From: Gammaproteobacteria bacterium | Lineage (GTDB): Bacteria > Pseudomonadota > Gammaproteobacteria > Ga0077536 | Length of the DNA stretch: 32,558 nt | Assembly: GCA_030833185.1 (NCBI GenBank) | Contig: JAURHQ010000021.1 | Span: 1 to 32,558, forward strand | Reading direction: 5' to 3' | Shown here: in pieces, positions 1-8,684 of the stretch | How the letters are laid out: every line of letters begins with the position of its first letter | Numbering within the stretch: position 1 is the stretch's first letter | Made by a program: the position numbers and the translations under genes | The notes under the pieces: generated by a model | What the model was told of the DNA's origin: nothing | Seen by the model: the letters and a program-made list of their open reading frames with translations, nothing else | The model's database searches: none

Positions 1-2361
1 ATACTGACTAATGCGCACGTGGCTAGTCGTTCGCCAGTCACCCTTACGGTATCTTTCAAAGCGCAAAAATATATCACTGCACGGCGGGTTTTCGTCGATC
101 GGCTGACTGATGTGGCCGTTCTGGAAATTGACCCCAAAGATATTCCGGGGCGCTACATGCTGGCGCAGACGCTGGAGAAGCTCGGCGACGTTCGGGGGGC
201 GGCCGGCTTTTATCTGGCGGTGATCGAAGCGGATCCCAAGCACCGGCAGGCGCTGGCGAAAATGGCGCAGTTGTATCTGATGGGGCGGAACACGGAGGAG
301 GCCGGCAAGCTGGCGGGAAAACTGCTCGAACTGGACGCGCGCGATCCTGACGGACTGGTGGTTCGGGCCGGGATTAAAGCTTTGAATAAAGATACAGAGG
401 GCGCGTTGGCGGATGCATCGGCGGCCTTGGCGGTGGCCAGCGATAACGCCAACGCGGCGGCGATGGTCGCGTCACTCAAAGTACAGGCAGGCAAGCCCGA
501 TGAGGCGATCAGCGTGCTGCTGGATGCGCGGCAAAAGTCTCCCAAGAACACCGGCATCAGCACCCTGCTGGCCAGACTCTACAATCAGTTGGGGCGGAAG
601 GAAGACGCAGAGAAAACCATCCGGGACGTAATCAATCAGGAACCCGCAGTGCTTACGCATCGAATGATGCTGGCGCAGTTGCTGATCCAGAATAAAGACC
701 TCGATGGCGCCGAGACCGTGTTGAAGGAAGCCGTCGACAACCCGGCGCTAACGGCGAAGGACGCCAATTCGGCGCGGCTCGGGCTGGTCGAGTTTCAAGC
801 CAAAGCGCGGAGCGCGGACCTCGCAATCGCAAGTTTGCAGGACATGATTAAAGCGGATGCGGATAACTTTGAACTGAAACTGGCCTTGGGCAAGTTATTC
901 GAAGCGGCGCGCAAGCCCGCCGATGCCAGAAAAGTTTACGAAGACATTATCGAGGCTGAGCGCGAGCCCACCAGCCCGCAGGCGCTGAGTGCGAAAACCC
1001 GCTTGGCGCTGGTGCTGGCCCGGGGCGGCGATGCGGCTGAGGCAAAGGCGAAGGTCAATGAAGTGCTGCAAACGAACGCCACCGACCTGGATGCCCTGCT
1101 ACTCCGCGGCACGCTGGCTTCCGATGCGGGCGATCCCGGGGCTGCCATCGGTGATTTCCGGGCCGCCCTGAAAAACAATCCCGACAATATTGAGGCGGTG
1201 CGTTTACTTGCTCGCGCCCACCTCGCCAATAAAGAACCGCAACTGGCGATCGATGTGCTGCTCAAGGCGGTCAATACCTCGGCGGGTGCCGTCGGGCTAC
1301 GGGCTGAACTTGCTAACGCCTACGCGCAGCAGAATCAATTGCCGCAGGCGCTGGAACAGTTGGATGCAATCCTGAAGCTTGAACCTGCAAACCGGATGGC
1401 GCTGGAAGGGAAATTCAAGATCCGGGTTTTCGAGAAAAAATGGGACGAGGCCCTCGCGGTCGCGGACGCGATGAAAACGGCGCTGCCGAAAGATCCCTCG
1501 GGCTTCTACTTCGCGGGCTTGGTCTATCAGGGGATGAAAAAACTTCCCGAGAGCATTGAGCAATTTGAGTCAGCGCTGGCTGTTTCACCTGATGCCGTGC
1601 AACCGCTGTCGCAGCTGATCAAGAGCTATCTCGCCCAGGAGAAACCCGACCTTGCTGAAAAGCGACTCCGGGAGGCGCTGGAGCAAAACGAGCGCAATTT
1701 TGTGGCCCACAATCTGCTGGGCGAACTGTCGCTAGGCAACAAGCGGTTTGCCGAGGCAGCAGAGTCGTTTAAGAAAGCCCTGAAACTCAATGAGAAATGG
1801 GCCATTCCCTACCGTAATCTGGCGACCGCGCAACTCGCGCAAAAGGAAGCAAAAGCCGCGATTGCCACGATGCGTGACGGCATCCAGAAAACTGGTGGAT
1901 CAGGACTCCTGCTGACGGCGCTGGCGACATACTTTGAGTCGGTGGGCAAACTCGATGAGGCCATTGCTGAATACGACGCCTTATTGAAAGAAAAGCCGCA
2001 GTCGCTCTTGGCGGTCAATAACCTCGCGATGCTGCTGGTGGAATACCGAAGTGATGCTGCAAGCCTGAAACGGGCACGCGAATTGGCGGCCCAACTCGCC
2101 GACGCGACCGAGCCAGCTTTCCTGGATACCGCGGGCTGGGTCGAATACAAAAATCGGAACTATCAGCGCGCTGCCGAATTGCTTGAGAAGGCCGTCGCGG
2201 GTGCGACCTCGGACGTGGCATTGATGCGCTACCACCTGGGCATGAGCTACCTGCAACTCGGCAACAAGGTTCTGGCAAAGGACAACCTGCAAGCAGCACT
2301 GGATGCGGACGGCGACTTTCGAGGGAAAGAGCAGGCGCGGGAGGCCTTTGCCAAATTGTAG
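1..2361 (+). CDS. TPR-repeat protein, 5' partial, with protease-like N-terminal fragment
   Basis: A long array of roughly twenty tetratricopeptide repeats fills almost the whole protein, with recurring patterns such as ALxxxPxN and LAxxLxxxGxxxxA. It is presumably an envelope or scaffold protein of the kind found beside exopolysaccharide or PEP-CTERM (PrsT-like) systems, but nothing nearby confirms that. The reading frame is open to the window edge. A GTG at 19 is only a nominal start. Codons 1-147 read ILTNAHV (His codon 16-18) and TDVAVLEI (Asp codon 109-111), the His and Asp signatures of trypsin/HtrA-type proteases. The TPR region then begins at once, with no catalytic-serine region. Genuine TPR lipoproteins would have a signal peptide here. 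The TPR assignment is secure; the N-terminus is probably chimeric or recombined. Confidence 0.85.
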   Translation: MLTNAHVASRSPVTLTVSFKAQKYITARRVFVDRLTDVAVLEIDPKDIPGRYMLAQTLEKLGDVRGAAGFYLAVIEADPKHRQALAKMAQLYLMGRNTEEAGKLAGKLLELDARDPDGLVVRAGIKALNKDTEGALADASAALAVASDNANAAAMVASLKVQAGKPDEAISVLLDARQKSPKNTGISTLLARLYNQLGRKEDAEKTIRDVINQEPAVLTHRMMLAQLLIQNKDLDGAETVLKEAVDNPALTAKDANSARLGLVEFQAKARSADLAIASLQDMIKADADNFELKLALGKLFEAARKPADARKVYEDIIEAEREPTSPQALSAKTRLALVLARGGDAAEAKAKVNEVLQTNATDLDALLLRGTLASDAGDPGAAIGDFRAALKNNPDNIEAVRLLARAHLANKEPQLAIDVLLKAVNTSAGAVGLRAELANAYAQQNQLPQALEQLDAILKLEPANRMALEGKFKIRVFEKKWDEALAVADAMKTALPKDPSGFYFAGLVYQGMKKLPESIEQFESALAVSPDAVQPLSQLIKSYLAQEKPDLAEKRLREALEQNERNFVAHNLLGELSLGNKRFAEAAESFKKALKLNEKWAIPYRNLATAQLAQKEAKAAIATMRDGIQKTGGSGLLLTALATYFESVGKLDEAIAEYDALLKEKPQSLLAVNNLAMLLVEYRSDAASLKRARELAAQLADATEPAFLDTAGWVEYKNRNYQRAAELLEKAVAGATSDVALMRYHLGMSYLQLGNKVLAKDNLQAALDADGDFRGKEQAREAFAKL

Positions 2362-2423
2362 GAATCTGGGGTTTCCTGGCCGCATCAAGACCCAAGAAAA
2401 GCGGTGAAGTCTCGCGTCTAACT

Positions 2424-2440
2424 GTCTAATCCGTTTAGAC
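2424..2440. repeat. Short inverted repeat between the TPR and barrel genes
   Basis: GTCTAA (2424-2429) and TTAGAC (2435-2440) form a 6-bp stem around a 5-nt loop in the 111-bp gap before the barrel gene. A further GTCTA lies just upstream. There is no T-run, so it is not a good intrinsic terminator. It may be an operator, or it may be chance. Confidence 0.35.
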
Positions 2441-2472
2441 TTAGGCCTCTTACGTCTGACGAGGGCGAGACT

Positions 2473-3687
2473 GTGAGTGTGGGACCTGCCGGGAGGTTTG
2501 TCCGAGTGGGTATGGCGCCGTTCTTAATGAGCGCGAGCCTGCTAGTCCGCGCTGCCGACCTTGATCTGCGCGGCGCGCTGGCCGCCGAGACCAGAGGGTT
2601 CTGGGAAGAAGCCCAGTTTTCTCAGCAACGCGCGGTCGATGTTTCGCTCGTGGCGCGCCCTGAGTTTCACCTGACAACTGCGAATGGACAGCAGCGCCTC
2701 CTATTCAGCCCGTTTTTTAGACTTGATTCAGTGGACCGCGAGCGAACGCACGGTGACGTGCGTGAGCTTGGCTGGTCCTGGGCCAGCGAATCATGGGAGT
2801 TGCGGCTCGGCGTGCACCGGGTGTTCTGGGGCGTCGCGGAATCCAATCATCTGGTCGACATCATCAATCAAACGGACTTGGTCGAAAATCCGGACGGCGA
2901 GGATAAGCTCGGGCAGCCTATGGCCAACCTCAGTTTGGTCAGGCCCTGGGGCACGGTGGATCTATTCGTGTTGCCCTGGTTCAGAGAGCGCACTTTCCCG
3001 GGCGCGAGAGGGCGTTTGCGTAGCAACCCGCCGGTGGAAGTGGAAGAGGCGATCTACGAGTCGGAGGCCAAAGAACATCACGTCGACTTTGCGATTCGTT
3101 ACGCCCTTAGCATCGGCGGCGTTGATTTCGGGCTTTACCAGTTTCGAGGGACCAATCGTGCGCCCCGACTGGAGGGGCGCATCCGCCAAGACGGGACACT
3201 AGCGCTTACCCCCCATTACGAGCTGATAGACCAAACGGGTACCGACGTGCTGTACGCATGGGAGAGTTGGCTTTTCAAACTTGAAGCTATCTATCAGAGC
3301 GGAGCAGGGGAGGCCTACGCCGCTGCCGTGGGCGGATTCGAATACACGCTGACCGGCGTCGCGGGGAGCGACATGGACCTGGGCCTGCTTTCAGAGCTGC
3401 ATTTCGACAGCCGTGGCGATGCGGCATTGACCCCGTTCAATCACGATGTTTTTGCGGGCTTCCGACTTGCCGCCAACGATCCGGCGGGCACGCAGGCGCT
3501 GGCAGGTGTGGTCGCCGATGTCGAAAGCGGCGCCTGGCTCTACAACCTCGAAGTGGAGCGGCGGCTAAACGATCGCTGGAAATTGAACTTGGAGCTTCGC
3601 GCGTTCGCAAGCAGAGGTCGATTCGATTTGTTCAGCGTGATGGATCGAGACGATTATCTGGGGCTGGAAATCGCCAGATACTTCTGA
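2473..3687 (+). CDS. Predicted outer-membrane beta-barrel protein, function unknown
   Basis: The 404-residue protein starts at GTG 2473; an ATG at 2512 (MAPFLMSASLL) is an alternative. It begins with a signal-peptide-like stretch ending near LLVRAADL. After that come alternating aromatic and polar strands typical of an outer-membrane barrel, and the chain ends in an aromatic residue (LEIARYF), the usual insertion signal. A conserved-looking core near residues 115-175 (VFWGVAESNHLVDIINQ, then ENPDGEDKLGQP and LPWFRERTFPG) resembles hypothetical barrel proteins I associate with marine gammaproteobacteria. I do not recognise an assigned function. It follows the TPR gene on the same strand, which may mean a shared envelope role. 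Barrel topology is fairly secure; transport substrate is unknown. Confidence 0.75.
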   Translation: MSVGPAGRFVRVGMAPFLMSASLLVRAADLDLRGALAAETRGFWEEAQFSQQRAVDVSLVARPEFHLTTANGQQRLLFSPFFRLDSVDRERTHGDVRELGWSWASESWELRLGVHRVFWGVAESNHLVDIINQTDLVENPDGEDKLGQPMANLSLVRPWGTVDLFVLPWFRERTFPGARGRLRSNPPVEVEEAIYESEAKEHHVDFAIRYALSIGGVDFGLYQFRGTNRAPRLEGRIRQDGTLALTPHYELIDQTGTDVLYAWESWLFKLEAIYQSGAGEAYAAAVGGFEYTLTGVAGSDMDLGLLSELHFDSRGDAALTPFNHDVFAGFRLAANDPAGTQALAGVVADVESGAWLYNLEVERRLNDRWKLNLELRAFASRGRFDLFSVMDRDDYLGLEIARYF

Positions 3688-3760
3688 TTTTTGCACTGCG
3701 CCAGCCGGGCGCGCTTTGCAGTACGATGCCGGGACGTCCACAGTCGCAGGAATTGCCCCG

Positions 3761-4420
3761 ATGCCCGGTTCCCCTCCCGTCAATCACCCGCACAATCTGG
3801 CGGCCCTGTTTGCCAACAACAGAGACTGGTCGGCGGCCCGAAGGGCGGCGGACCCGGCATTTTTTAGTCGTTTAGCCGCGCAACAGGCACCGGCCTATCT
3901 CTGGATTGGCTGCTCCGATAGCCGCGTGCCTGCCAACGAAATAATCGGGCTCGCGCCGGGCGAGGTTTTTGTCCATCGCAACGTGGCAAATCTGGTGCTG
4001 CATTCGGACATGAACTGTCTGTCGGTGTTGCAGTACGCGGTCGAAGTGCTGAAGGTCAGGGACATTATCGTGTGCGGACACTACGGCTGTGGTGGCGTGG
4101 CGGCGTCTCTTGAGTCCGTATCCCGAGGGCTTATTTCAAATTGGTTACGACCCATTCGTGAGTTGGCTGAGCAGAAGGCTGACGAATTGTCTGGCTTGGA
4201 TAACGACGCACGAATGGCCCGCCTGTGTGAACTCAACGTGATTAAACAAGTCGGCAACGTCGCCAATACCACGGTGGTTCAGGATGCGTGGCAGAGGGGC
4301 CAGGAGGTGTCGATCCACGGCTTGTGTTATGGGGTGAGCGACGGGCTTTTACGTGACCTTGACGTAAGCCTTGATTATTCCGTGGTTTTATCCGATCTAG
4401 TTGACGCGAACGTCAGTTAA
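3761..4420 (+). CDS. can: Beta-class carbonic anhydrase
   Basis: This 219-residue cytoplasmic zinc enzyme interconverts CO2 and bicarbonate. From ATG 3761 the zinc ligands are Cys51, His107 and Cys110 (the GHYGCGG motif). The Asp53-Arg55 dyad lies in CSDSR. The length matches the family. The frame is open to a TTG at 3716, but ATG 3761 with upstream CAGGA fits the normal start of this family. Bicarbonate feeds acetyl-CoA carboxylase and other carboxylases. The gene stands alone after the barrel gene, with a 73-bp gap holding only a weak GCGCC/GGCGC hairpin (3698-3712). Family assignment is certain; the symbol rests on similarity to Can/CynT-type enzymes. Confidence 0.95.
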   Translation: MPGSPPVNHPHNLAALFANNRDWSAARRAADPAFFSRLAAQQAPAYLWIGCSDSRVPANEIIGLAPGEVFVHRNVANLVLHSDMNCLSVLQYAVEVLKVRDIIVCGHYGCGGVAASLESVSRGLISNWLRPIRELAEQKADELSGLDNDARMARLCELNVIKQVGNVANTTVVQDAWQRGQEVSIHGLCYGVSDGLLRDLDVSLDYSVVLSDLVDANVS

Positions 4421-5657
4421 ATCGCGGTGGATCAGGTCTTAAAGTAACTTATTAAGAAATTCCTTATAGAAGTAAAATCAATCGCTTGAGAGCCTTTCGT
4501 GATCTTTTATGGAAGACTCTCGCCGTATTATTCCCACTGCACAAAGTTTAACTGCCGCGTATGTGGCCAAGCCCTCAGATGAAGCGGCAATCGCGGACGT
4601 ACGCAGGCTCGCGAATCGCTGCGTCTTGGCATCTGATGAACGCGGAGATCGAATGCTATGCCGCCACGCCAATCATCGGTCTGCAGAACTATTATTTAAC
4701 ATAATAAACATTATGCGCATTATTGAACCGCCAGCAACGCAACCGGCCGCCGGCCACCCGAAGCCGCGTCTGGCGCCGCTTACCGTCCTGCGCTGACTTG
4801 GCGCTTCCCGCAAGTCACCCGGCGAACGTTTCCGATCGGTGCAACTGAGGCGACGCCAGACCCTTGTGCGTTAGCCGTTTCCTGAAGCCGCACCCGCGAA
4901 TGGGCTGGCGCGTGCCTTCCTGAGACGCCACCCACGCTCACCAATTCTCTTGACCCAAGCCAAACTTGCCGGCGCGGCGTTCAGGCTGATTGCAACGACA
5001 AGGTGCGCCGCGCTTAGGTTACAGACAACGTCGGCATCGCTCCTCGGTGTGCCCCAAACGCAGTTCGTCCCGTTGCCACCGCACCAACGCCCCAACATCG
5101 ATTGCTAACCTTGCTTCTGCGCCGGTGCTGGCTGAGTGCAGTCCACCAACGACCAGAAGAGCGTTTCGTCGAATCTGATCACGCGAGTTCCCGGTCATTT
5201 GTTTTACCGGACGACATGGGCCTGGCTGCGGGGATGAAAGCGGGGTGGCGGCACCCTCCTCTTCATGGACCGCCGCACGTGCAGATTTGGCCGAACGGTC
5301 GTGCTGTCGCGGCGGCGAATTGGGCGGCGGGGCGTCCCGCGCCGACCGCCAGAGGCGCGAATGACCAGATACAGCCCGCACAGGCTCAACCCGTGAGCCC
5401 TTGCCCCCTCATGCTGCAAGCCATGAACCCCGCGAGTTTAGAGACCACAGGCCCGCTCGAGATGTGCCCCGATATGCCGGGCGATTTGCCGCCTTTTTCC
5501 TTTATCCCTAAAGACAGATTTCTGATTTGATGTTGCGTTTGAAGCGCGACACGACTGGCCTGAAACACGGCATATGGGCGTCAGCAACAGCAGACCGCAG
5601 TGCGTGTTTCCCTGCCCACCATAAGGCCCCGACGAGCCTGCCACAAGGAGGATTTGA
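4421..5657. other. 1.2-kb stretch without a convincing gene
   Basis: Several overlapping open frames exist on both strands (for example 4509-4796 plus, 5102-5530 plus, 5019-5381 minus). None has a good ribosome binding site, recognisable motifs or protein-like composition over its full length. Two AT-rich islands stand out in otherwise GC-rich DNA: 4440-4480, and 4690-4726 with the inverted repeat ATAAT/ATTAT at 4701-4714 and ATGCGCAT at 4713-4720. The stretch may hold promoters, a small RNA or a decayed gene. I see no transposase remnant or terminal repeats. Confidence 0.55.
5645..5651 (+). promoter_or_regulatory. Strong ribosome binding site that decides a GTG start
   Basis: AAGGAGG lies 6 nt upstream of GTG 5658. 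This near-perfect Shine-Dalgarno match fixes the start of the winged-helix gene. Confidence 0.85.
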
Positions 5658-6113
5658 GTGAATTTTGTCGACCCAAGAACCGATGCCTGGCCGCCCGAAC
5701 TGGAAGACGTCATTAGAAAACTACGCGCTGCACGCCAATTGGAAGCCATGCTGACAATTGCGGTAACCGGCCAGTCCTCGTTGATGTATCGAGAGCTATT
5801 GGTTTGGGTGCTGGCCGAGCATCACGCAGGTCGCCCGACGTCGCTCAAGCGCTGCTATCTGAGCCTGCCTTTTTCAGAAAAGAATCTCCGCAAGGCGGTG
5901 AAGATGCTGGAGGACCTTGGTTACCTGTCCCTGTTTACTGCGGACGGCGACCGACGGAAAACGCTACTCAGCCCGACGCGCAACTTACTGGTGACACTTG
6001 CCCAGCGCGCAAAGATGGCGATGCACCTTGCCAATCAACTGGATGGCGACATCCAGTCGTTGCTGGAATCCTCCGAAGACGCCAGCGCGGACCAAGCCGC
6101 GCTTCGTCCTTAG
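5658..6113 (+). CDS. Small winged-helix-like DNA-binding protein, possible MarR-type regulator
   Basis: The 151-residue protein has a GTG start supported by AAGGAGG at 6-nt spacing. The central part (about residues 45-100) reads like a winged helix: a helix around YRELLVWVLAEHHAG, a putative recognition helix in SLPFSEKNLRKAVKMLEDLGYL, then a wing containing DGDRRKTLLSPT. The final helices would dimerise. This matches the layout of MarR-like regulators or of winged-helix proteins that test for drug or metabolite. No cysteine or ligand pocket is obvious and no target is known. It lies alone downstream of the 1.2-kb gap and converges on the PPOX gene. DNA binding is inferred from fold pattern only. 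Confidence 0.6.
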   Translation: MNFVDPRTDAWPPELEDVIRKLRAARQLEAMLTIAVTGQSSLMYRELLVWVLAEHHAGRPTSLKRCYLSLPFSEKNLRKAVKMLEDLGYLSLFTADGDRRKTLLSPTRNLLVTLAQRAKMAMHLANQLDGDIQSLLESSEDASADQAALRP

Positions 6114-6115
6114 CC

Positions 6116-6130
6116 GAAACCATTGGTTTC
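6116..6130. terminator. Small hairpin between convergent genes
   Basis: GAAACC (6116-6121) and GGTTTC (6125-6130) form a 6-bp stem with a 3-nt loop in the 40-bp gap between two convergent genes. There is no T-run on either side, so it is at best a weak bidirectional terminator. Confidence 0.3.
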
Positions 6131-6153
6131 AAGCAGATGCTCAGTCTCTCCGA

Positions 6154-6807
6154 CTAACTGCCATTGCCCTTCATCAGATTCTCGACCCACTGGTCCATCG
6201 TAATCAGCCCGCCGGATTGCGCGGCGCGCCCCTGATCCTTCGACGGCAAGGCTTCCTGCACCACATCAATCCGCTTCCACTGGGCAAAGGGCGTGTCTTT
6301 TTCCGGCGCAGGCACTGTGTGGGACTGCTCAACCCGCTTCATTTTGTGGATGTAACGCGGGCAATTGATGATGACGTGCGTGACGTTGATCCGGACGATC
6401 AGCTCCGCATCCTTATACTCTGCCAACAACGGGTCATTGGCGCTGACCGTTGCCTCGCCCTGCAAACGCAAACGGTTGGGTGATTCGAAGTCCAGAAACA
6501 ACAGCCCTACCTGGGCTGTTTCGCCGATGTTGCCCATGGAGTGATAGCGCCCATTGCCGTCATAACTCGGGAAAACCACGGTTTTGGGATCGAGCACGCG
6601 AATGAACCCTGGCGCCCCACCTTTGTACTGACACTGAGGACGCCCCTCTTTGTCGACGGTGGCCAACCAAAACATATCGCGAGATTCAATAAAGGCCTTG
6701 TGTTGTGGCTGGACCTCGTCTGTGTCCATGGCTTCCAGCAAGGCCGCAATACGCTGGCTATCGAACTGGGCGTGTAATGCACGGTGGCTATCGCCGTAGA
6801 GACTCAT
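6154..6807 (-). CDS. Pyridoxamine 5'-phosphate oxidase-family flavin-binding protein
   Basis: This 217-residue protein belongs to the PPOX split-barrel group. The MFWLATVDKEGRPQCQYKGG segment (about 45-64) is the usual first strands and FMN-phosphate region. It is followed by VVFPSYDGNGRYHSMGNI and LLFLDFESPNRLRLQG, characteristic of general-stress or nitroreductase-like PPOX proteins rather than PdxH. A purine-rich GAGGGGAG sits upstream of ATG 6807. It lies 284 bp downstream of the sigma-54 regulator on the same strand, so it may be a separate unit or a target of that regulator. The substrate is unknown; flavin or F420-type redox, or flavin binding, is inferred from the family. Confidence 0.85.
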   Translation of the reverse strand: MSLYGDSHRALHAQFDSQRIAALLEAMDTDEVQPQHKAFIESRDMFWLATVDKEGRPQCQYKGGAPGFIRVLDPKTVVFPSYDGNGRYHSMGNIGETAQVGLLFLDFESPNRLRLQGEATVSANDPLLAEYKDAELIVRINVTHVIINCPRYIHKMKRVEQSHTVPAPEKDTPFAQWKRIDVVQEALPSKDQGRAAQSGGLITMDQWVENLMKGNGS

Positions 6808-7060
6808 CTGGTTTTCTCCCCTCGTGTGTTTTTCTGGAATGTTGTGTCGCGCGGCGTATTCGGACGAGGTTTCTTGCGCCAGGCGCTGCCGCCCATCGGA
6901 TAAAAAGCCTGCGTCAAGCTGGCGGTCTCATCAGCAGAACAGCCGATGGATATGCTACGTGACATCCCGGCGGTCGAGAATAATCCCCGGGTCGATGCTG
7001 GGGTCAGATATCGCGTAGATGGAGATGCTCGTCGAAACGCCGTTCCTGGATGCCGCTTAG

Positions 7061-7120
7061 GCCGAAATGAAATCAGCCTCCGCTCGTCCCTCTACTCTGC
7101 ATCTTCATTTCGGCGAAATG
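7061..7120. repeat. Inverted repeats with CGAAATG units spanning the regulator stop codon
   Basis: GCCGAAATGAA (7061-7071) pairs perfectly with TTCATTTCGGC (7104-7114), an 11-bp stem with a 32-nt loop. The second arm is also part of a tight palindrome, CATTTCG-G-CGAAATG (7106-7120). The repeat covers the end of the sigma-54 regulator gene (stop at 7092). No T-run follows, so a simple terminator is unlikely; a transcript-stabilising hairpin or operator is possible. Confidence 0.55.
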
Positions 7121-8684
7121 CGTTCCAGCTGACATCTAGCTTGCGCATTCTCGCACGCAGCGTGTGAGGGTTGATCGCGAGCACTCGCGCTGCCCCATGC
7201 GGCCCGTCAATTCGCCCTTTGGTATGCGCAAGCACCTGCTCGATGTGATGACGCATTGCTGCATCCAGCGTAAGAAACACCGAGCGCGAGGCGGGCGGTA
7301 TTTGCGTGCCCGAGACCGTGGGCGCAACAGAAAAAATTGCGGCGGTTTCGGTAGGACGTCCACCACCGAGCGCCTGCGCAACCGCCAGTTCTTCACCGTT
7401 GCCCAAAATAACCGCGCGGTCGATGACGGCCGCCAGTTCGCGGACGTTACCAGGCCATGGGTAGTCTACTAGTTGGCGAAGTGCCTCTGGACCCGGCAGG
7501 CACAGCCTTTGCCCGAAGCGGCGCGCAGCCCGTCTGGCAAAATGCCGGGCTAAGGCGGGGATGTCTTCGGGGCGTTCTCGCAATGGCGGCAACTGAACCG
7601 GGAAACTGGCAAGTCGATACCAGAGATCTTCACGGAAGCGACCGTCGGCGATCATCATATGCAGGTCGCGATGGGTTGCGGCGATGACGCGGACATCGAC
7701 CTGAAATTCGTCCTCCCCGCCAACGCGCTGGATCACGCCGTCCTGCAAGACGCGCAGCAGCCTGACCTGCGCGGCGAGCGGCAGTTCGCCCACTTCGTCC
7801 AGAAACAGGGACCCGCCATTGGCTCGCTCAAACCACCCTCGGCGTTGAGTTGTTGCACCGGTGAAGCTACCTTTTTCGTGCCCGAATAATTCGGAGTCGA
7901 TTAGTTCGGGCGCAATTGCGCCGCAATTCACTCGAATGAACGGCGCATCCTCACGTGATGAGCGCTGGTGAATTTCGCGGGCTAACACCTCTTTGCCAGA
8001 ACCGGTTTCACCCAGAATCAAAATAGGCAAATCGGAATCGCACACGCGCTCGATTCTTCGATAGACCTCTCGCAGCCCACCCTCCACCCCGACCACCTCA
8101 TCCACAATTTCATCGCGCCCGAGGCGGGCCAGCAGTCCAGCTTTATCCGCCTCAGCAGTTTTTGCCTGCTTGCCTAACGCACGCAGACGCTGCGTATTTT
8201 CCAGCGCCACACCAAATGGTTCGAGGAGCTTAGCCACCATCGCACGTGTGACCTCTTGTAACGCGTGACCTTTGCGCAATTCGAGTACCAGCAGTCCATA
8301 CACATTCCGGGGGCTAGCCAACCCGCCGACGAGCATGTCCGCGCCGAACGCAGGCAAGACTTCGCAAAGCACAGACCAAGCGGGACTCTCTGTTGTCTCG
8401 GTCGCAAGCTCCCCCAGTTTGATCCACTCAAGCAGGCGCTGGCCCTGTGTAGGGCTGCATCGCGCGCGGGTTAACGGGGCCTCAGCGGGATGCCCGGGCC
8501 TGATGGCGCAGAGTCGGATCAGCGAACGGGACTGAGGTTCAAATTCATAAATCGCCACCGCCCACAGTGGTAGGGCGTCGGCCAGCAAGTCGGCCAGACT
8601 CGTGGCATAGGTTTCAATTTCCGTTACCCGGCAAGCCTCTTGCCAGGCACGGTAAGCAAGGTCGTCCATAGCAAGGTGATTCAT
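7092..8684 (-). CDS. Sigma-54-dependent transcriptional activator, GAF-AAA-Fis (NorR-like)
   Basis: This 530-residue bacterial enhancer-binding protein uses ATP to remodel RNA polymerase-sigma-54. A GAF-like sensor occupies about 20-165. The AAA+ domain follows, with Walker A GETGSGKE (225-232), the sigma-54 loop GSFTGA (272-277, Ser for the usual Ala), Walker B LFLDEVGE (293-300), and PWPGNVREL near the end of the AAA+ part. A Fis-type helix-turn-helix lies at the C-terminus ([20 protein letters not shown]). The start overlaps the stop of the upstream monooxygenase by 4 nt, so the two are translationally coupled and the regulator probably controls that gene. Order resembles NorR, but there is no nitric-oxide reductase nearby; a sulfur-source role (compare SfnR) fits the context better. 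The ligand is unknown. Confidence 0.93.
   Translation of the reverse strand: MNHLAMDDLAYRAWQEACRVTEIETYATSLADLLADALPLWAVAIYEFEPQSRSLIRLCAIRPGHPAEAPLTRARCSPTQGQRLLEWIKLGELATETTESPAWSVLCEVLPAFGADMLVGGLASPRNVYGLLVLELRKGHALQEVTRAMVAKLLEPFGVALENTQRLRALGKQAKTAEADKAGLLARLGRDEIVDEVVGVEGGLREVYRRIERVCDSDLPILILGETGSGKEVLAREIHQRSSREDAPFIRVNCGAIAPELIDSELFGHEKGSFTGATTQRRGWFERANGGSLFLDEVGELPLAAQVRLLRVLQDGVIQRVGGEDEFQVDVRVIAATHRDLHMMIADGRFREDLWYRLASFPVQLPPLRERPEDIPALARHFARRAARRFGQRLCLPGPEALRQLVDYPWPGNVRELAAVIDRAVILGNGEELAVAQALGGGRPTETAAIFSVAPTVSGTQIPPASRSVFLTLDAAMRHHIEQVLAHTKGRIDGPHGAARVLAINPHTLRARMRKLDVSWNAFRRNEDAE

Noticed and set aside
3698-3712. Hairpin GCGCC/GGCGC before the carbonic anhydrase gene
   Set aside because: A 5-bp stem with no T-run is too weak to call a terminator.
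4509-4796. 95-codon open frame on the plus strand
   Set aside because: It has no ribosome binding site, no known motif, and a C-terminal half rich in proline, alanine and arginine without protein-like pattern. A short real gene or relic cannot be excluded.
5019-5530. Overlapping frames on both strands (5102-5530 plus and 5019-5381 minus) considered as a transposase relic
   Set aside because: No transposase signature, terminal inverted repeats or target duplication seen.
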